A DNA stretch of 64,000 nucleotides from Lethocerus indicus (lineage: Eukaryota; Arthropoda; Insecta; Hemiptera; Belostomatidae). Below are positions 39,054 to 52,300 of this stretch, in pieces (the first letter of the stretch is position 1; the number at the start of each line of letters is the position of its first letter). The notes below the pieces were generated by a model. The model did no database searches. It worked only from the letters and a program-made list of their open reading frames with translations, and was not told the DNA's origin. The translations under genes and the position numbers were made by a program. The stretch lies in contig JACDQD010000011.1 in NCBI GenBank assembly GCA_019843655.1, positions 7,296,604-7,360,603 on the forward strand. The letters run 5' to 3'.

Positions 39054-39718
39054 CTAGCTGGGCGTGAGGACCCTCCTCCTTGCGGTACGTCTTTTGGGTG
39101 GCCAGTGGGGTTTTTGGGGTAGCTGTGAGGAAGTTGCCGGGTGGATTTGGAGTTTGTCTCTGTGTTTGGTCGTTATTTTGTCTATTATTTCGTCCAGTTT
39201 AGGTGTCTGGGCCAAGTCGTGTACGTGTTCTGTTCGTGTTCTTGGGGTATGTCGAGGGCAATTCGGGGGCATTTGTTCTGAGTGATTTGTAGTTTTTTCA
39301 TGTGTGTGTTGGCTGCGTTACGCCAAACGGGTCACGCGTAAGGTAGGGAGGGCCTAATTATTGTTTTGTATACGGTCAGTTTCGACCTCTCATTGAGCAC
39401 CTTTGACTTGAGAAGACAGTAGAGTCTTCCAAGTTTGCTTTTGGCCTACTGGTTAACAGCCTGTATATGAGTTGACCACAGCAACTTTTCGTCTATGTGC
39501 AGTCCGAGGTATTGGACCGATTTCTTTAGGGACACATCTGTGTTCCGGATTCAGAGTACTGTCGGTTTGTTTTTCGTCGTCCGCGGGTTCGTAAAAAGAA
39601 TCGCTTCAGTTTTCGACGCGTTAGTCTTATTTTCCACAATTCTAATTTATTTATTATTTTCTGTACTGCGTTTTTCAGTCGACTCCCGATGTCTGCTAAT
39701 GGGGCGCTCGTATGCGGC
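39054..39718 (-). mobile_element. Jockey-clade non-LTR retrotransposon, degraded 3' end of the reverse transcriptase ORF
   Basis: Read in three successive frames, the minus strand encodes the end of a jockey-type RT: ADIGSRLKNAVQKIINKLEL, then TEAILF, SVQYLGLHIDEKLLW, KLGRLYCLLKS, TVYKTIIRPSLPYA and KKLQITQNK, then VHDLAQTPKLDEIIDKITTK. These are the YLG, thumb and C-terminal blocks of the family in the right order. Frameshifts occur near 39645 and 39245, with in-frame stops at 39551-39553, 39446-39448 and 39332-39334. The copy is 5'-truncated near 39718 and lacks the catalytic YADD region. A 3' untranslated tail probably extends toward 38770. Confidence 0.88.
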
Positions 39719-41818
39719 AAATTGAAAATACAGCGCGGACCCGAATAATTATTCCTGGAATTCCCGGCCGTTTATTTATAATTTGGAATGTGCGATTCGA
39801 ATATTTGAAAATCTTTTCTGCAATTCGGAGTTTAAACGGAAAATACGGCGAGAGTGCCCATAAAACAATTACAACAATACAACAAAAAATTGATTCCGAC
39901 AGACAAGTTTATTTCGAGCCCACCTTGTTCATATTTGCACTACTCCTGTTTGTCGTCTTGTTACTTTTCCGTTAGCCGGGCGCAAGCGAAAAAACGTAAA
40001 ATAATGTAGAATTCCACCAAATTTCTTACAATCATAAGGGGAATGTTCGTCGGGGCCGTTTGCTTTATTCTCTGACTTCATTCTCGACTTTTATTCCGTT
40101 GTCTGTTTTGTCATTCACTTCCCTTGGCAACTTGGCTCGCGTTTGGTTCACAATTGGCGACATTTGCGCCCGGCTAACGGAAAAGTACAGTCGTTTTTTA
40201 AAATTAATTTGAAGACATCAAACTGTTTCTTGATCGGCAGTATTGAATACTTCAACGAGAGTCAATGTTAATCGAATTTAACTGCACTGTCGCAATATTG
40301 CGTCACTGTGCAATAAAATAAAGTAGCGACGACAACTAGCGGCCGATCTTTTTTTTTCTCCCCCCGCCACTGTTGTACGTCGTGTGCAAACAGTTGCCAT
40401 AAAGCCGTTGGCCCCTTTAATTTAGACTTATACAACTATAAAACGGAAAAACAGGGGAACGGTGAAAAATTGATATTTGTGCACCCTAAAGTCCGGCTCT
40501 GGGAGGGGCTGGCCTACATTTTTCCGGTAAACAGCACCCGAAACGAGTGTCGGGCAAATACTGAAAACCGGTGGCAAATGTTTGTTCAAAAAAACCTCCC
40601 CTCCCCCCCTCCATACCGCCCCAACTATAAATACCGAGTATTTACCTTATCGCAGTGTTTATACGCCACGTTTTCTTTTTATTTTGCGTCGCTCCTTTTT
40701 ATTTTTTTACGGCTTCGACTAAAAATTGAAATTCCCGTTCGGCGCCGATAAGTTCAGTTCCGGCCTCCCGGGCAGGACAGGATTCCGAAACTTGACTTGA
40801 AAAATGAGCTTTCATCAGACGGCCTGGAAACACCTCCACAGTGGGGGCGGTGAAACCTTTCCGCTCCCCAAGGCCTAGGGTGACAACTTCACAGGGACTT
40901 CGAGAAGTGTTACGCAATTGTCCGTCCCATAAAATTATGCAACGGCCGTCGGTAAAATTGTTTCAAATACATTCGCGGGTATTATCCGTTCAATTTTCGT
41001 TTATGTAACTCGATCGGCATTTATGCAACTGGCCTGAGTTCTCCAGTTCGTTGATTATTTTCCCGAATTTCAGAACGTGATAAATAATCAAACCACGTGC
41101 CCAAGTTTCCGTTCGTAGTGTATATCTGTAGAATGCTTCAAACGTAAATTACAGCTTTTCATCGCATCATTCGGTGCATTTGAACAGCTGTATATTACTA
41201 TTATTTAATTGCTACGTTATATGTGTATAATTAAGAGAGTGTAGAATGGAATTTGTAAATTTCTGAATTATAAATTATTCCATCGCTCTTGCAGATGTGT
41301 TACATTTGCTAGCTTTTGTGTAACAGATTGTAGGTGCATCACTAATATACTGACACTAGCGAGGAATCAAAACCGGTATAGCAGAGAAGTTGTACAAATT
41401 TAATTGTATTTAAAAGAATATGAAGCCAGTAACCTCGGGCTAGATTAGTAAATTTCTCCACAATGTAGTTTATAACAGTTCACGCCTATTTAACATTCTA
41501 AGCTTCAGAACGCCCCTGCTATCCTCATCGCTTCCGGTCGACTGGAATAAACTGGGATTAGGGAGGGGGGTGGTAAAAAAGTAGCCGTTACACGATTTCA
41601 GAGGGCTGCCACGTCCTTTTGGAGAGTTAAAATTCAGGCTAACCGTCGGAAAACCGAAGCCCTTTTGCGCCGTCCCCCTTGCCCGGACAATCGAGCTCTC
41701 TCCTCTCTTATAAATCTTTCAAGCGGAGCTCGTTAATCTGCCATTCACGTCGGACGGACAGCGCCCCGGGGGTCAACCCAAATTATATTGGACGCCTCAA
41801 TTCGGTCCTCCCTCCCCA

Positions 41819-41838
41819 CTCTCTCTCTCTCTCTCTCC
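41819..41838. repeat. Short (CT)n tract followed by a C-rich run
   Basis: Ten CT units next to a run of C, inside a GC-rich block that also holds C13 (41948-41960) and G11 (42035-42045) tracts. Confidence 0.9.
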
Positions 41839-42544
41839 CCCCCGCGCATTGACAATTTGTTACCATTATTGCTTTGTAAAAGCGGCCTCCGCGAAGAAAA
41901 ATCTCCGAGTCGGGAATTTTTATTGGTCGCGCTTTTATTTTATTTTGCCCCCCCCCCCCCGTCGGAAAGGGATCTCGACTACCAACGAGTGTTCATCGGA
42001 AGGGAATACTGATAAGTTTGGAAGTTGGTACAATGGGGGGGGGGGTGGATCTGAATCTGAAAGTTCAGAAATAAGATATCCATTGTTATAGTACGGAGTT
42101 ATAACTATGAATAATAAGAAGATCCGTATCTTTTTGTGTTGCCGGATAAAGCGTTATGAATGACAATTTTATGGACTCATTCGTGGCGTAGATTTTTCCT
42201 GCTAAATCTGAACCATGATCGCTTTAAAGTTTTACCGTATAATATGGATCAATTTATATGTATAAGAATTTAATATAACAACCTAAAAGTCAAATTTATT
42301 ACGCCCTCTTAACTTTTTGAAAGGCAAATTTAAGGATGTGCTGTCGTGATCAAACGACTTTAGCCAGTTTATTTAGTCATTTCTATAATTTTAGTTATTA
42401 TTGAATAATATATTGTTCCATACATTTTCAAATAATTAAATTATTCAACAATTTTTTTTCACCTTTTATTATCGTACAATCAACTACAATATAGTTATGG
42501 GTACAAATGTTGAATGTATTTTTCTCGCGTGAATGTCTCGATAA

Positions 42545-42783
42545 AAGAGACCACCCAACGAGGACTCTGAACGAGTGGATTAGGATGAGGAGAAATTCCC
42601 GCGCACTTCGTCGACTGTCGGTATGTTGAGGTCATTGTGGATTGTTCGGTTGGAAACATACCTCAGGGGGCATTGAGGACGGTACTCGAAGGACTTTTGA
42701 CTCGAATCTCTCCGGATGCGGGCAATGTTGGATTTCTTGGCGGAACCTCATAGTTCTATTCCGTAAGTCCGTGTCGGTTTTAA
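42545..42783 (-). mobile_element. Jockey-clade LINE fragment, C-terminal region of the RT ORF
   Basis: Translation of the minus strand gives TYGIEL, stop, GSAKKSNIARIRR, a less conserved stretch, then YVSNRTIHNDLNIPTVDEVR. This corresponds to the family's TYGIQLWGSAKxSN, then YVSNxxIHxDLxIPTVxEV blocks. The expected Trp of LWGSA is a TGA stop (42748-42750), and a TAA interrupts the frame at 42580-42582. Both ends are truncated. It is a different copy from those at 39 kb and 63 kb, because it overlaps both in protein position. Confidence 0.85.
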
Positions 42784-44166
42784 TATGAAATTATTCGACA
42801 ATATTTTCATTTATTTTAACGCAGTATGGGCATTAGTCTGAGGCTCTGAAATTGTCCGCACTGCTACAATTTATCGTGTAATACGCGAGCAATATTATTT
42901 TTTTAATAAAATAAAGTTGTTTACGCGGAATCCCCGGTCAGTTAAATGTGAACCCCAATACATAAACGGGTTAAACTGTCACTAGGCCGTAATTACTGGT
43001 AAACCCCCGCCCTGGGATGACAGTCGCTAGCGAATATCACTTTCGGTCCCCGTCACTAATCCGGTTTGAGGGGGGACACTCATTATCGAATTGTTTTGCG
43101 CCGGTTATTAAACGGGCGAGAGGCGGAAAACCGGCGTTCCGGACTCGTACTGGACCGAATTGGACCCCGCGGTTTTGCCATATTATAAGCCCAATTAGAG
43201 ACAGGAGAGACACTCTGCGGTCGACAGGCACCGCCGCTGCCTTCGATAATTCCTCATAAATTGCCGCCGATGGGGCGATCCGCACAGAAATTATTATCGC
43301 TATACCGTTCTACGGAGATAATCCGGTTGTCAATTCCTGAATTCCTATGTCGAGGGAGCGCTATACAATATTAATTTAGATTAGATTATTAGTTCCAGCT
43401 CGCGGTAACAGTGGCTCAATGTTACATTCTGAATAATTAATTAAGCTCCTGAACCTCTATATTTACATACCGTAAAATTAATGTGTAACTAATTTACAAT
43501 GCAGCATCTACATTTTTATGATTCCTTGTTTTTCCGAATCGTTGGTCTATATAATTTCCATTCGGTCATCTGTTTTTAACTCATCTAGAAATGGAACAGA
43601 TTGCGCATAATTGTTTTTCTATTTTTCCGTCACATATTATTAAACTGGGTACTCCAAAAGTTTATCGGAAATAATAGCCGGCTTATTCAGTTCGCGGTCC
43701 CTCCGGCCTGTTGTTCGGGCTTACGGCGAAAGTTGCCTAAAAGGTACCGTCGGAACAGAGGAAAAGTTATCGGAGTCCTCCCCCCGCCAGTGGCGAAAGG
43801 ATACGTTTAAATATACGCGGAGGATCCGCACTGGAAAAGGCCACCCCTTAAAAGCAGTAACTCCCGTCGTCGACGCCTCTAGGAGCGCACGAGTTGGTCG
43901 GAGTTCAGGCACAGTACACTAAGAACTTACTTTCGGCGGTCCCCCTTCGGTTTTACTAAAGGGAAAACTTCAGTTTGTTTGCGGCTTGAAATTCTATTCT
44001 CCCTTTTGAATAATGTTGCGCGTGATTGTTTACTGATTGGGGCGGGGGTCGTGTTTTATTACAATATTATTATTGGCCACGGTATTACGTGACACGGCTT
44101 ACATTTGTGGGGCATGGAATATAAACTGTTTCGAAACTCTGTCTCCACTCGGTTATTTGGGTTTGT

Positions 44167-44200
44167 GGTAGACCGTTTTTGGTTTCTCACCCTCGTCCCC
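44167..44200 (-). repeat. SINE core motif copy, diverged
   Basis: The sequence ggtagaccgtttttggtttc, tcaccctcgtcc matches gtagaccggtttcggcnnct, cgccatctt with several substitutions. Confidence 0.35.
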
Positions 44201-46768
44201 TGCTATAACTGCACCATTATTGTCACGTTACTAAGAATAAAAAGTAATAAAACTGTAATAAATAATAATTCCTGCTATAATAATCTACAGTATAACAGTA
44301 ACAGAATTGGTCATGTTTAAATTTACTTTTCCGCAATTAAACATCGTGTGCGTTAGCCCTTAGCCTTTAGCCTAGTTTTAAATTGTCTAAATATTTGTTA
44401 CACTAAAATTACCGTCTTGTCCACAAGGCGATAGTCACGCTGAAAATATGCGATCTTAAGACTTGTGGTGACAAGATGATTATACGTGTAATTTAAACTT
44501 AAGTGACTCCAGTTTGAGCTCGAAAAGTGTAACTGCACTCGCAAAGATTCATGTGTACGTGTAAGCCTCGAAGCTCGCAATGTGTGGGCGTTTCTGAAAA
44601 AAAAACCAAAATGGACACAGCTAATAATTGGTTTAGCCTGCCCCCTCGCCCCCTTGAATAGATCGATTGGTAATACTATTATTTTTCCTTTCTGGGCCGG
44701 CTTCCCCCTTGGGCCCCGAGGCCTTTTTAATAGCCTACACAGTTGGGCGTCCCGTCTCTCTAAGTCCCCGGCGATCATTCAATATATATATTTCTGTCCC
44801 AATGTTAAGCCGGCTGAAGCCCTCAATGGGACTCTCTGACGTAGTGGTTTAGACCGACGTCGATATTATTAGTTCCCTTTCTTTTTTTTTTAACTCTGTA
44901 TGAATTTGTGGAGTGGGCTTCGCTGTTATAGAAAAAAATCTACGGTCAATTAAGTTTTACAATTCATGGCCACTTATACTAGATATAATTAAAACTTGCA
45001 ATACAATATGTCTGCGATCTATGCGCACTATATGTTATAAACTTGACCGAGATAGTCGCAACCAACTCTAATTGGCAATTTGTATTAAAGTTCTTTGCCT
45101 ATTTCAAGCACGCATCAAGTGATTAACTTACAGACAACTAGAAACGGTTTATACAGGAGTTGAAGTATACAAAGCATCAATAAATACTATGCATAGTGGG
45201 CGTTTGTAGTAAAGAAAAATATGCGAGCGGAGACAGGAGGTAAATTTTCTCCAGCATATATTTTGGAATTATTTGTAAAATTCATATATGAACATTAAGG
45301 TACTTCTCAATTTTAAATTAGTAATCTCATTACATGATATCAACATTTTAATAACACAGGCTTCTATGGCCTTTGAAACAGTGAATATATTATAGTCGAT
45401 TGTTCGGTACAATTGTTATTTGGCTGTCGAATCGTAGTGAATTCTGTTCCACGTATGGATGGAGGCATCCACCGTGTTAAGATATATATTTCCTTCTATA
45501 AATTTGTCCTACTCTCCTATTAACAAAACTGATTATATTATCCGAATTTTGCATGCCAGCGAAGGGTGAAAGGCCAGTATTTCGGTCAAAATTTAGCATA
45601 CCGCTGTACCTATACCACCGCCGCCTGCCGGTTACATCCAACCACAAACAGAGGAGATGCAAATTGAGTCTTTGAATGCAAAAGCGATGAAACTTTTAAT
45701 TAATTTCGCCGAGTTTCATCTCCCCGCGCCGGGATTAGAGGGAACGCAGGAGGGAAAAATAGGACAAACTTATCTAGTTTAACGTGGGGTCGAACAAAAA
45801 AAAAATGTAATTGACTCGGGAGTGGCACAAAAACTTCGAATTATGAAGTCCTGGAATATGTTGTACGAATGTATATTTGGTTTTAAAGCGGTTTTATTCT
45901 GTTGATTTTAATTTTCGTAATTCATTCGGTATCGCTGATTATATCAAAGATATTGACCGATTTGAACTTTTACTGGTACAGCAATATCGCAAAATTACAT
46001 CTATTCAATTCCGGTTCAACCAATTCATGCCTAAATTCTAAATTCTTTTAACATCAATGATTAATAATTAACATTGTGTGTCGAACAAATGTTCAAAAGT
46101 AATGAGAGCATTCATTTTGGTAATGGACTGACGGTACTGTGTATTCCAAATGCCATATATTTAATTATTTTATTTTGCTGGATACATTTTAACCAAATTC
46201 CGCAGGTTTGGCTATTAGGGTTTTTCGTGCAGGCCGTGTTTTTGCAGCTCGATATTGTTTTACAAAAACACTGTTTTTTCCCACCCCCCGCCACTTTTCG
46301 CTTCCCTGAATGTTATCTTTCAATTAGCGCGTTTTCGAATTAAAACCTCTAATAGGGATCCGCGTATCCGCGTTTGAACTTGCTTCCAAAGCTGGTGCAT
46401 TATAATTAACGCAGGTAAGTTTATAATCCCTTTGGCTGCTCCAATTGCATTAGGGCCCCGTGTTATCCCGGCGTTAATTTGTTGGTGGGCGATCGGTTTT
46501 GTTTTAAAAAAGGAAATCGCCGGCTAAAATTAGGAAAATTTATAATAAGCCGTGTTTAAATTTAGCGGCACACTCGCGTAACTCTAATTACAGAGGAAAA
46601 TTCATTATTTTATTTTATTGCCGTTTGATGCAGTAGAACACCCCCTTAATTTCGAACACGTTTCACCGAATTATTTCCGCTTAATAATATATAACTTAAT
46701 ATACATACGGAACACTGTAGTTTGCTCGATATTCTGTTCCCTCTCGTCGGCCTGATCCCTTACTAGAC

Positions 46769-46800
46769 TAGACCGGTTTCGGCTATCGCCATATCTACCT
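46769..46800 (-). repeat. SINE core motif copy
   Basis: The sequence gactagaccggtttcggcta, tcgccatatctac is a well-preserved core copy preceded by ctagactaga. No tRNA head was seen nearby. Confidence 0.55.
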
Positions 46801-47079
46801 GTCAGTATGGTGGTGGGGCATCCTGTCTGCACGGTGGTGAAATACCCAAACCGAGAGACTCTAGAACACTACCGTATTTAAATTTCTCCTATTCCTTATA
46901 TAAATTATTCAAAGGTAGATAGATATAATAATCCGATGTCATATTTTACCTATTCCGTCTATATAATAATTTTTCCTATCCAATCTATTCCGTATTTCCC
47001 GGAAAGCAGATGTTTTCAGTGCGGTTAAGGGATGAACTTTCACAATGGGACTTAAGAACTTGAGCTTCCGCAAAAACCT

Positions 47080-47470
47080 TTGATTAGTCGAGTCAACAGC
47101 GTCCCCCTTCCCCCGGGGCAAACAGTGTTGGGCGGAAGGGGCCACCTGTTCATCTCGGTTAGCCCGGAGAACGGCAACTCGCCCTCTTTGATCTCGAGAT
47201 CTCCCCCGGCCGACTTTGCCCTCTCATTCCGGACTTCCTGTTTTCCCCCCCTCTACCCCTTTTCTTTTACATTTTCTTTCTCCTCCCCAACCAACCAACT
47301 CCCGGAACAGGCCCGACCGCCCTTCTGAAGTGTCGCCTCGTCGCGGCTTGCCTTGGGAAAAATGATCTTTTTTTGTGTTCCCTCCCCCGTAATTCGGAAC
47401 TCGGGCCAACGCCGAAACGTCGTTTGCCAGATTAAAAAAGGACTGCCGGCCGGAGTCCGGACCAAACGCG
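47080..47470. other. GC-rich, pyrimidine-rich island in the intron
   Basis: Dense C and CT tracts (for example tcctgttttccccccctcta around 47237-47256) and many CpG. Overlapping ORFs on both strands are not recognisable proteins. Confidence 0.35.
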
Positions 47471-47757
47471 AAATGAAAAAGGCGTGCCATATTGTTAACA
47501 CGGTAATTCTGAATCTCGCTCTCTCGCTCTGTACTGACAGTTTCTTCGCACGGATGGGAGTTACGATTTGGAAAATATTAGTCCGTTATTTATCATCAAA
47601 CATATATCCTATTATTTTGTGTCGTGGGTAATTATTTATTATAAATTAACTGTAGATTTCGTGTTTGTATGCCACTCGTGTGTCAATCGCACATGTAGAC
47701 AGAGTATTCTGCCACTGTCTCTATGTGCACTAGTCCAGTGTTTAACCGGTATATTAG

Positions 47758-47780
47758 AGGAGCCGAAACCGGTCTAGACT
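47758..47780 (+). repeat. SINE core motif, 3' half
   Basis: The sequence aggagccgaaaccggtctag carries the GCCGAAACCGGTCTAG half of the dispersed core. It is the reverse complement of the copy about 1 kb away at 46769. Confidence 0.45.
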
Positions 47781-50219
47781 GAAACCGAACAGGCGATGTC
47801 GGTACTAATTCATCCAAAACCGGTTGGTAATTTCGGTAGCGACAAGAATTTAATTAGCATGTTGTTTACAAGTTCGGTTTGTTCGACAAACGAAAACCCT
47901 TCTTCTGGTCAGTTGGGTAGGAAAATAGGGTTTTGGCTGCCCCAGTAGCCAAACCAACTTCGTTAAACCGAAAGGTTGAAAGTCCGAATTGACCCAGAAA
48001 ACAGACTGTCCGAACTTTTCCCCCAGTTTAAAATAGGCTGGAGATAGACCGGCTTGTTTGCGGCTTAGGCTTTTTGCCAGCGCCCTCCGAATTTTTTTGC
48101 CAATAACAGATCGACTAGTGAGTTGGGGATAAATTTCGTTTCGTGCAGTTTTCATTCTGAAACTTTGTTTAACCTCGATTTTTTTAACATCTTGCTAATA
48201 GTTTGTGTGTTTTTAAACACTGAATTACATTGTAGATCCATGTACAATGCTGATGTAGCTTTATTGATTTTCCTTAGTTATTTGTAGCGAACAAAATTAA
48301 TATTTTAAAAATACTTCGTCTCGTTTCTTAAACTTTGTTCTTTCAAAGGGAAATGTTTGTCAAAGCGGAGAGACTCTTAAACATTCTAATTTCACTATTA
48401 GCGCCGTTTAACAAATCAGTTTTCCCTTTCCCCGAAGTAACACAAAAATACGAATAAACAAACGATAAGAGAAATATTCCGTTCGATGCTCAGCAGCATC
48501 AAACGTTTTTTTGAACTTTAAACAAATGCAAGAATGTTTTTTCAATGTCTGCCTCCTTTTAGTGTAATTATCGTGATCGAACCAGCGATAATGGTCGTCG
48601 CCATTGTACTTTCATCCGGTGACCCGGTTTTTGAATTAATTGCGCAGTGGAAGAAAAGTCGGGAAGTTGCATAATTTGTACTCGTAGCGTTTCAACCTAG
48701 TCTAATTCGATCCGTATTCTGTTCAAGAAGGGTTTAATTAAATGAGCAAATATCAGATGTCCTGACGTCATAAGAAATTGTGAATAGTAATAGTGTTAAC
48801 ATGACTACATCTGCAACGTATCATTCAATTACTGAAGGACTGCTATCGCCCGTACAGGTATCATAAATTATTATTATTAAAGGCCTAATTAAATGTTTAT
48901 TGAATTCAGAAATACAAAATTTATTTTATTCAAAAATAGCCTTCTATTATTTTATACTGTTTACAAAATGTTTTTAAAAATTCGCCCTTCAAATATGTCC
49001 AACTACCTCTTTTACTATGAATGTATTGGATGGATTAAAAGCTCCGAAATTCATTTTAGTAATTACATTCCCCAACCCCCCACCCCCTTATTGTTAAAAA
49101 TGGCGTTCAATTATTACCGTTCTTTGTCCTTGTAATTAAACCGGGCAGCTTGCATTTTTGAGAAAGCAAATTTACATTGCGGAGGCAGGGGGACCCTCCG
49201 GTTTACAAATTGGTTTCCAACCGCGCCATTCTATTCCACTTTTCACAAAAACAGTGCCGCCCCTTCCTTTCCTGTTATGGCTTTATTGTATATATATCCC
49301 CTTGAAGCGCTGAAAAATAATTAATTGCTTTCCACCTGTCAGGCTTGCTCCCGCCCCGCCCCCCTCTTCCTATTTTAATGGTAATTTCGTGTCGAACAAT
49401 TAGCCATTTTCAGGTCTTTGTATCGTGTCCTTTGTCCACGATTTTGTCGACGATAGGAGGTTCTTTGGTGCGCATCCACAGATTGAAAATTTTTTCCTTT
49501 CGAAATTAGAAAAAGGTATATTTATTTTGCGTAACTGTAATAAAGTGAAAGCATAATCGGGCCTTCGGGTCCTGATAAGAATTACAGCTACAGGATTTTA
49601 TAGCTGCATATCCTTCCCCGGCACATATCCTAAATTCTGGTAATGTCCGATTTATAAAAAAATGACAGCAGTTTTAACAGTTGAATTCCTTGCCGAGTCC
49701 AGGCCGGTCCAGATTATATCCCGGAAGAGGATCCTACGTGAATTGTATGAATCCGTTTCCGGGAAATCCAGCAATGTATATGTTTGCACTACTTTTTTTT
49801 CCGTTCTGACCCGAGCGAATAAGATACGCGGAAAGCATCTCATTTATATCCGAACGCGGCCTGGATTCGGACCGCGGTTTCGCGGGATATATGAATATTC
49901 ATGGCCCGGCATCGCGGGGTGGGGGTTCGGCACATAGTTACGTTTCCCCCCCTCCTTTTTTGTTGTTCTGTTTTTTTATTTTTCAACAGCCGATCCGCGT
50001 ATCGGGTCCAAAAAACAGTACGTTTTTTTCTGTGTACCCGGCTGGCGTCCGAACCTCTTTCCGGGGAAGTTCGGCGCATCGTATAACGATGGCGATAACG
50101 TGAAATTAAAAAGAGAAAAAAGTGAAATATTAATATTTTAACATCCCTATCGCCGGTGACCTTTTTGAATTCCCTTTCAATATCTCATTTTCCCGGAAGC
50201 CGCTCTCATACATTGTTAT

Positions 50220-50400
50220 CTTGTCTAGACAACTACACTTTTAGATGGGACACGGGAGAAACTACCCAACTGAGTTCTATCGAATAAACTGGAATTTACG
50301 AGCTTCTCTCGTTTAATGACCGAGAACCGGGATTCGAAACCGGGTCGACGACCGGCTTTTGAATTTTAATTCAGAAGTATTATCCAGTCCGTTGGATTGA
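50220..50400 (-). mobile_element. tRNA-derived SINE copy B
   Basis: On the minus strand, CCCGGTTTCGAATCCCGGTT contains a B-box-like GGTTTCGAATCC. It is followed by TTAAACGAGAGAAGCTCGTAA, the same body as the copy at 13480-13690 (one CT unit shorter). The A-box side is poorly preserved. The two copies, 37 kb apart, define a family. Confidence 0.55.
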
Positions 50401-51829
50401 TAAAATTACAATAACCTATAAATTACAGTTTCTCCTGATGTATGCCACCATGGATAATTTCTCAAAGATATACATTTTTGGGTTGAAAAATGAAGGACAA
50501 TTTTTATTATAAATTTTTTGTAGCTGTTGAAGCCGTTAAATATCAACCGAATAAGAGATTATTAAGAGAGACAGCATACAATCGCTTAATAATTTCGATT
50601 AATTTACGACATTCTGCACCGTCGTATGCCCGCATGGAGAGAAATATAATGAACTCATGCTGGTGGCACTATATCTTATACAATGTTTATAATTCAGCCG
50701 ACTTTATGGGATAATAAGATTTATTTGATAAGATTATGGAAAATGTGATTACAATGAAATTCTCAAAATGGGAATTTACGCTTGATATTTCGCTACAAGA
50801 GTCCGTATCATCGTTTGATCAACAGCATCAGGCTTGGCTGCAGGGCATATGAATTATTTAATACTTTCTCTCAACAAGAATTTGTCTAGTGGAACTTCTT
50901 CGGCGGTCTCTAGGTGGAAATTCACTCGCTCTCGAAACTTCTCTCTAATGAATGTTCTCACGTTCTGTTTAACTTCGTCCAATTCGGGATTTCTCTGAAA
51001 ATCTTGCACGCGTTTACGGTAAAACAATTTTTTCGAGAGACTCTGTTATCTTTTAGGGTATGTTAGGATCGAGTGGGCCTGTCTCGTTGAATGATTATAT
51101 TAACCCGGATCGGTTTTGACATTGGGCCACCGTTTCAGTTGTCAGCGGCGCAAATTGGTTGTCCGCGCCCAATTGGCAATTAGATTTGCGATTAACTTGT
51201 AATCTGCCGTACGTCGATATTCATTATCGGCTCGGCGGCGTGTGTGATACGAACGTTCGTGGGGTTGACGCGTGCCTGTTCCGGATGTCCCCTGTAATTG
51301 GATACGCCAGTATCATTAGGCCCACCTGTCTCGGCTGTTGCATCACGTCAGTTTCATCCCTTTTCTAGGCCTCCCGTGGTCCCGATATCTACTCATTAAT
51401 CCGTCCAATATTAGCCGATTCGCGTTGCGTAACGTCCCGGTTCGGAATTGTACACGCCGTTGTTAGTATGTTCCCTATCAGGCCTGCGAATGACGGATCG
51501 TGTGTCGGACGTTGAAATGCGCAAATGTGGGTTGTTATTTGTAATATCTCGACCGACAACACGTTTCGGGTGTCCAGTATTGAGTTACAACCCTTCTTCC
51601 ATCACTATCTATCGGGAGTTACAAGACAGAACAGGACAAGATTCAAACCTACAGAAACGGAACAGTGTTACAAATTTGTATTACTAGACCCCTCGACACC
51701 AATCACAGTTTGAAACCGAAGTGACTCCTCGGATCGAGTTATGGGGTTCGATCAAGCTTTATATATTAAAGCGACTCCGAAATATTAAATACCAGGAGGA
51801 ACTAGTGAATATCCTTATTTTACGAAAGC

Positions 51830-52300
51830 GGGCCGTTCTATAGGCGACTGCCGGACCCAAAGCGTTAGTTAACGCCGCCTGCGGGACAAATTTGGCGTGT
51901 AAGACCCCTAATAGCCGGGAAAGCGAGTGGGAGTAATTGGAAGAGGCGCCCCACGGAAGTGTTATGCAACCCGAGTCCGGTCGAGCGGGGGCCCTCCCGT
52001 CTATCCCGCGGGACGTCGTCAGCTGGCCCTAGGAGCACTTTGCGGCCCTTGGCTCGGTTATTTATTTATTTAAAGCGAACCGAAAGGGGAGAGTGACAAC
52101 GTCCTTCATTAGAGGCCCGGCGGTGGGGGGTCGCCATTAGCGTACAAAGCCTCCGCTATCTCCCTGCCATTAGTCGATGTTTTGGAGGGGCTTCAGCCGA
52201 CGTTTAATTTCCAGCTAGACGCACACACGGCCCTCGGCTTATAACCCAATTGTCGGCGGCTGTTTCTGGCTCGAGCTTCTCCCCAGCGGTCCGGCCGGTC
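51830..52300. other. GC-rich island in the intron
   Basis: A long CpG-rich block without a recognisable gene. The open frame at 52250-52540 continues out of it but matches nothing known to me. Confidence 0.35.

Noticed and set aside
38769..39122. 117-codon plus-strand ORF
   Set aside because: It is antisense to the 3' end and tail of the jockey LINE fragment.
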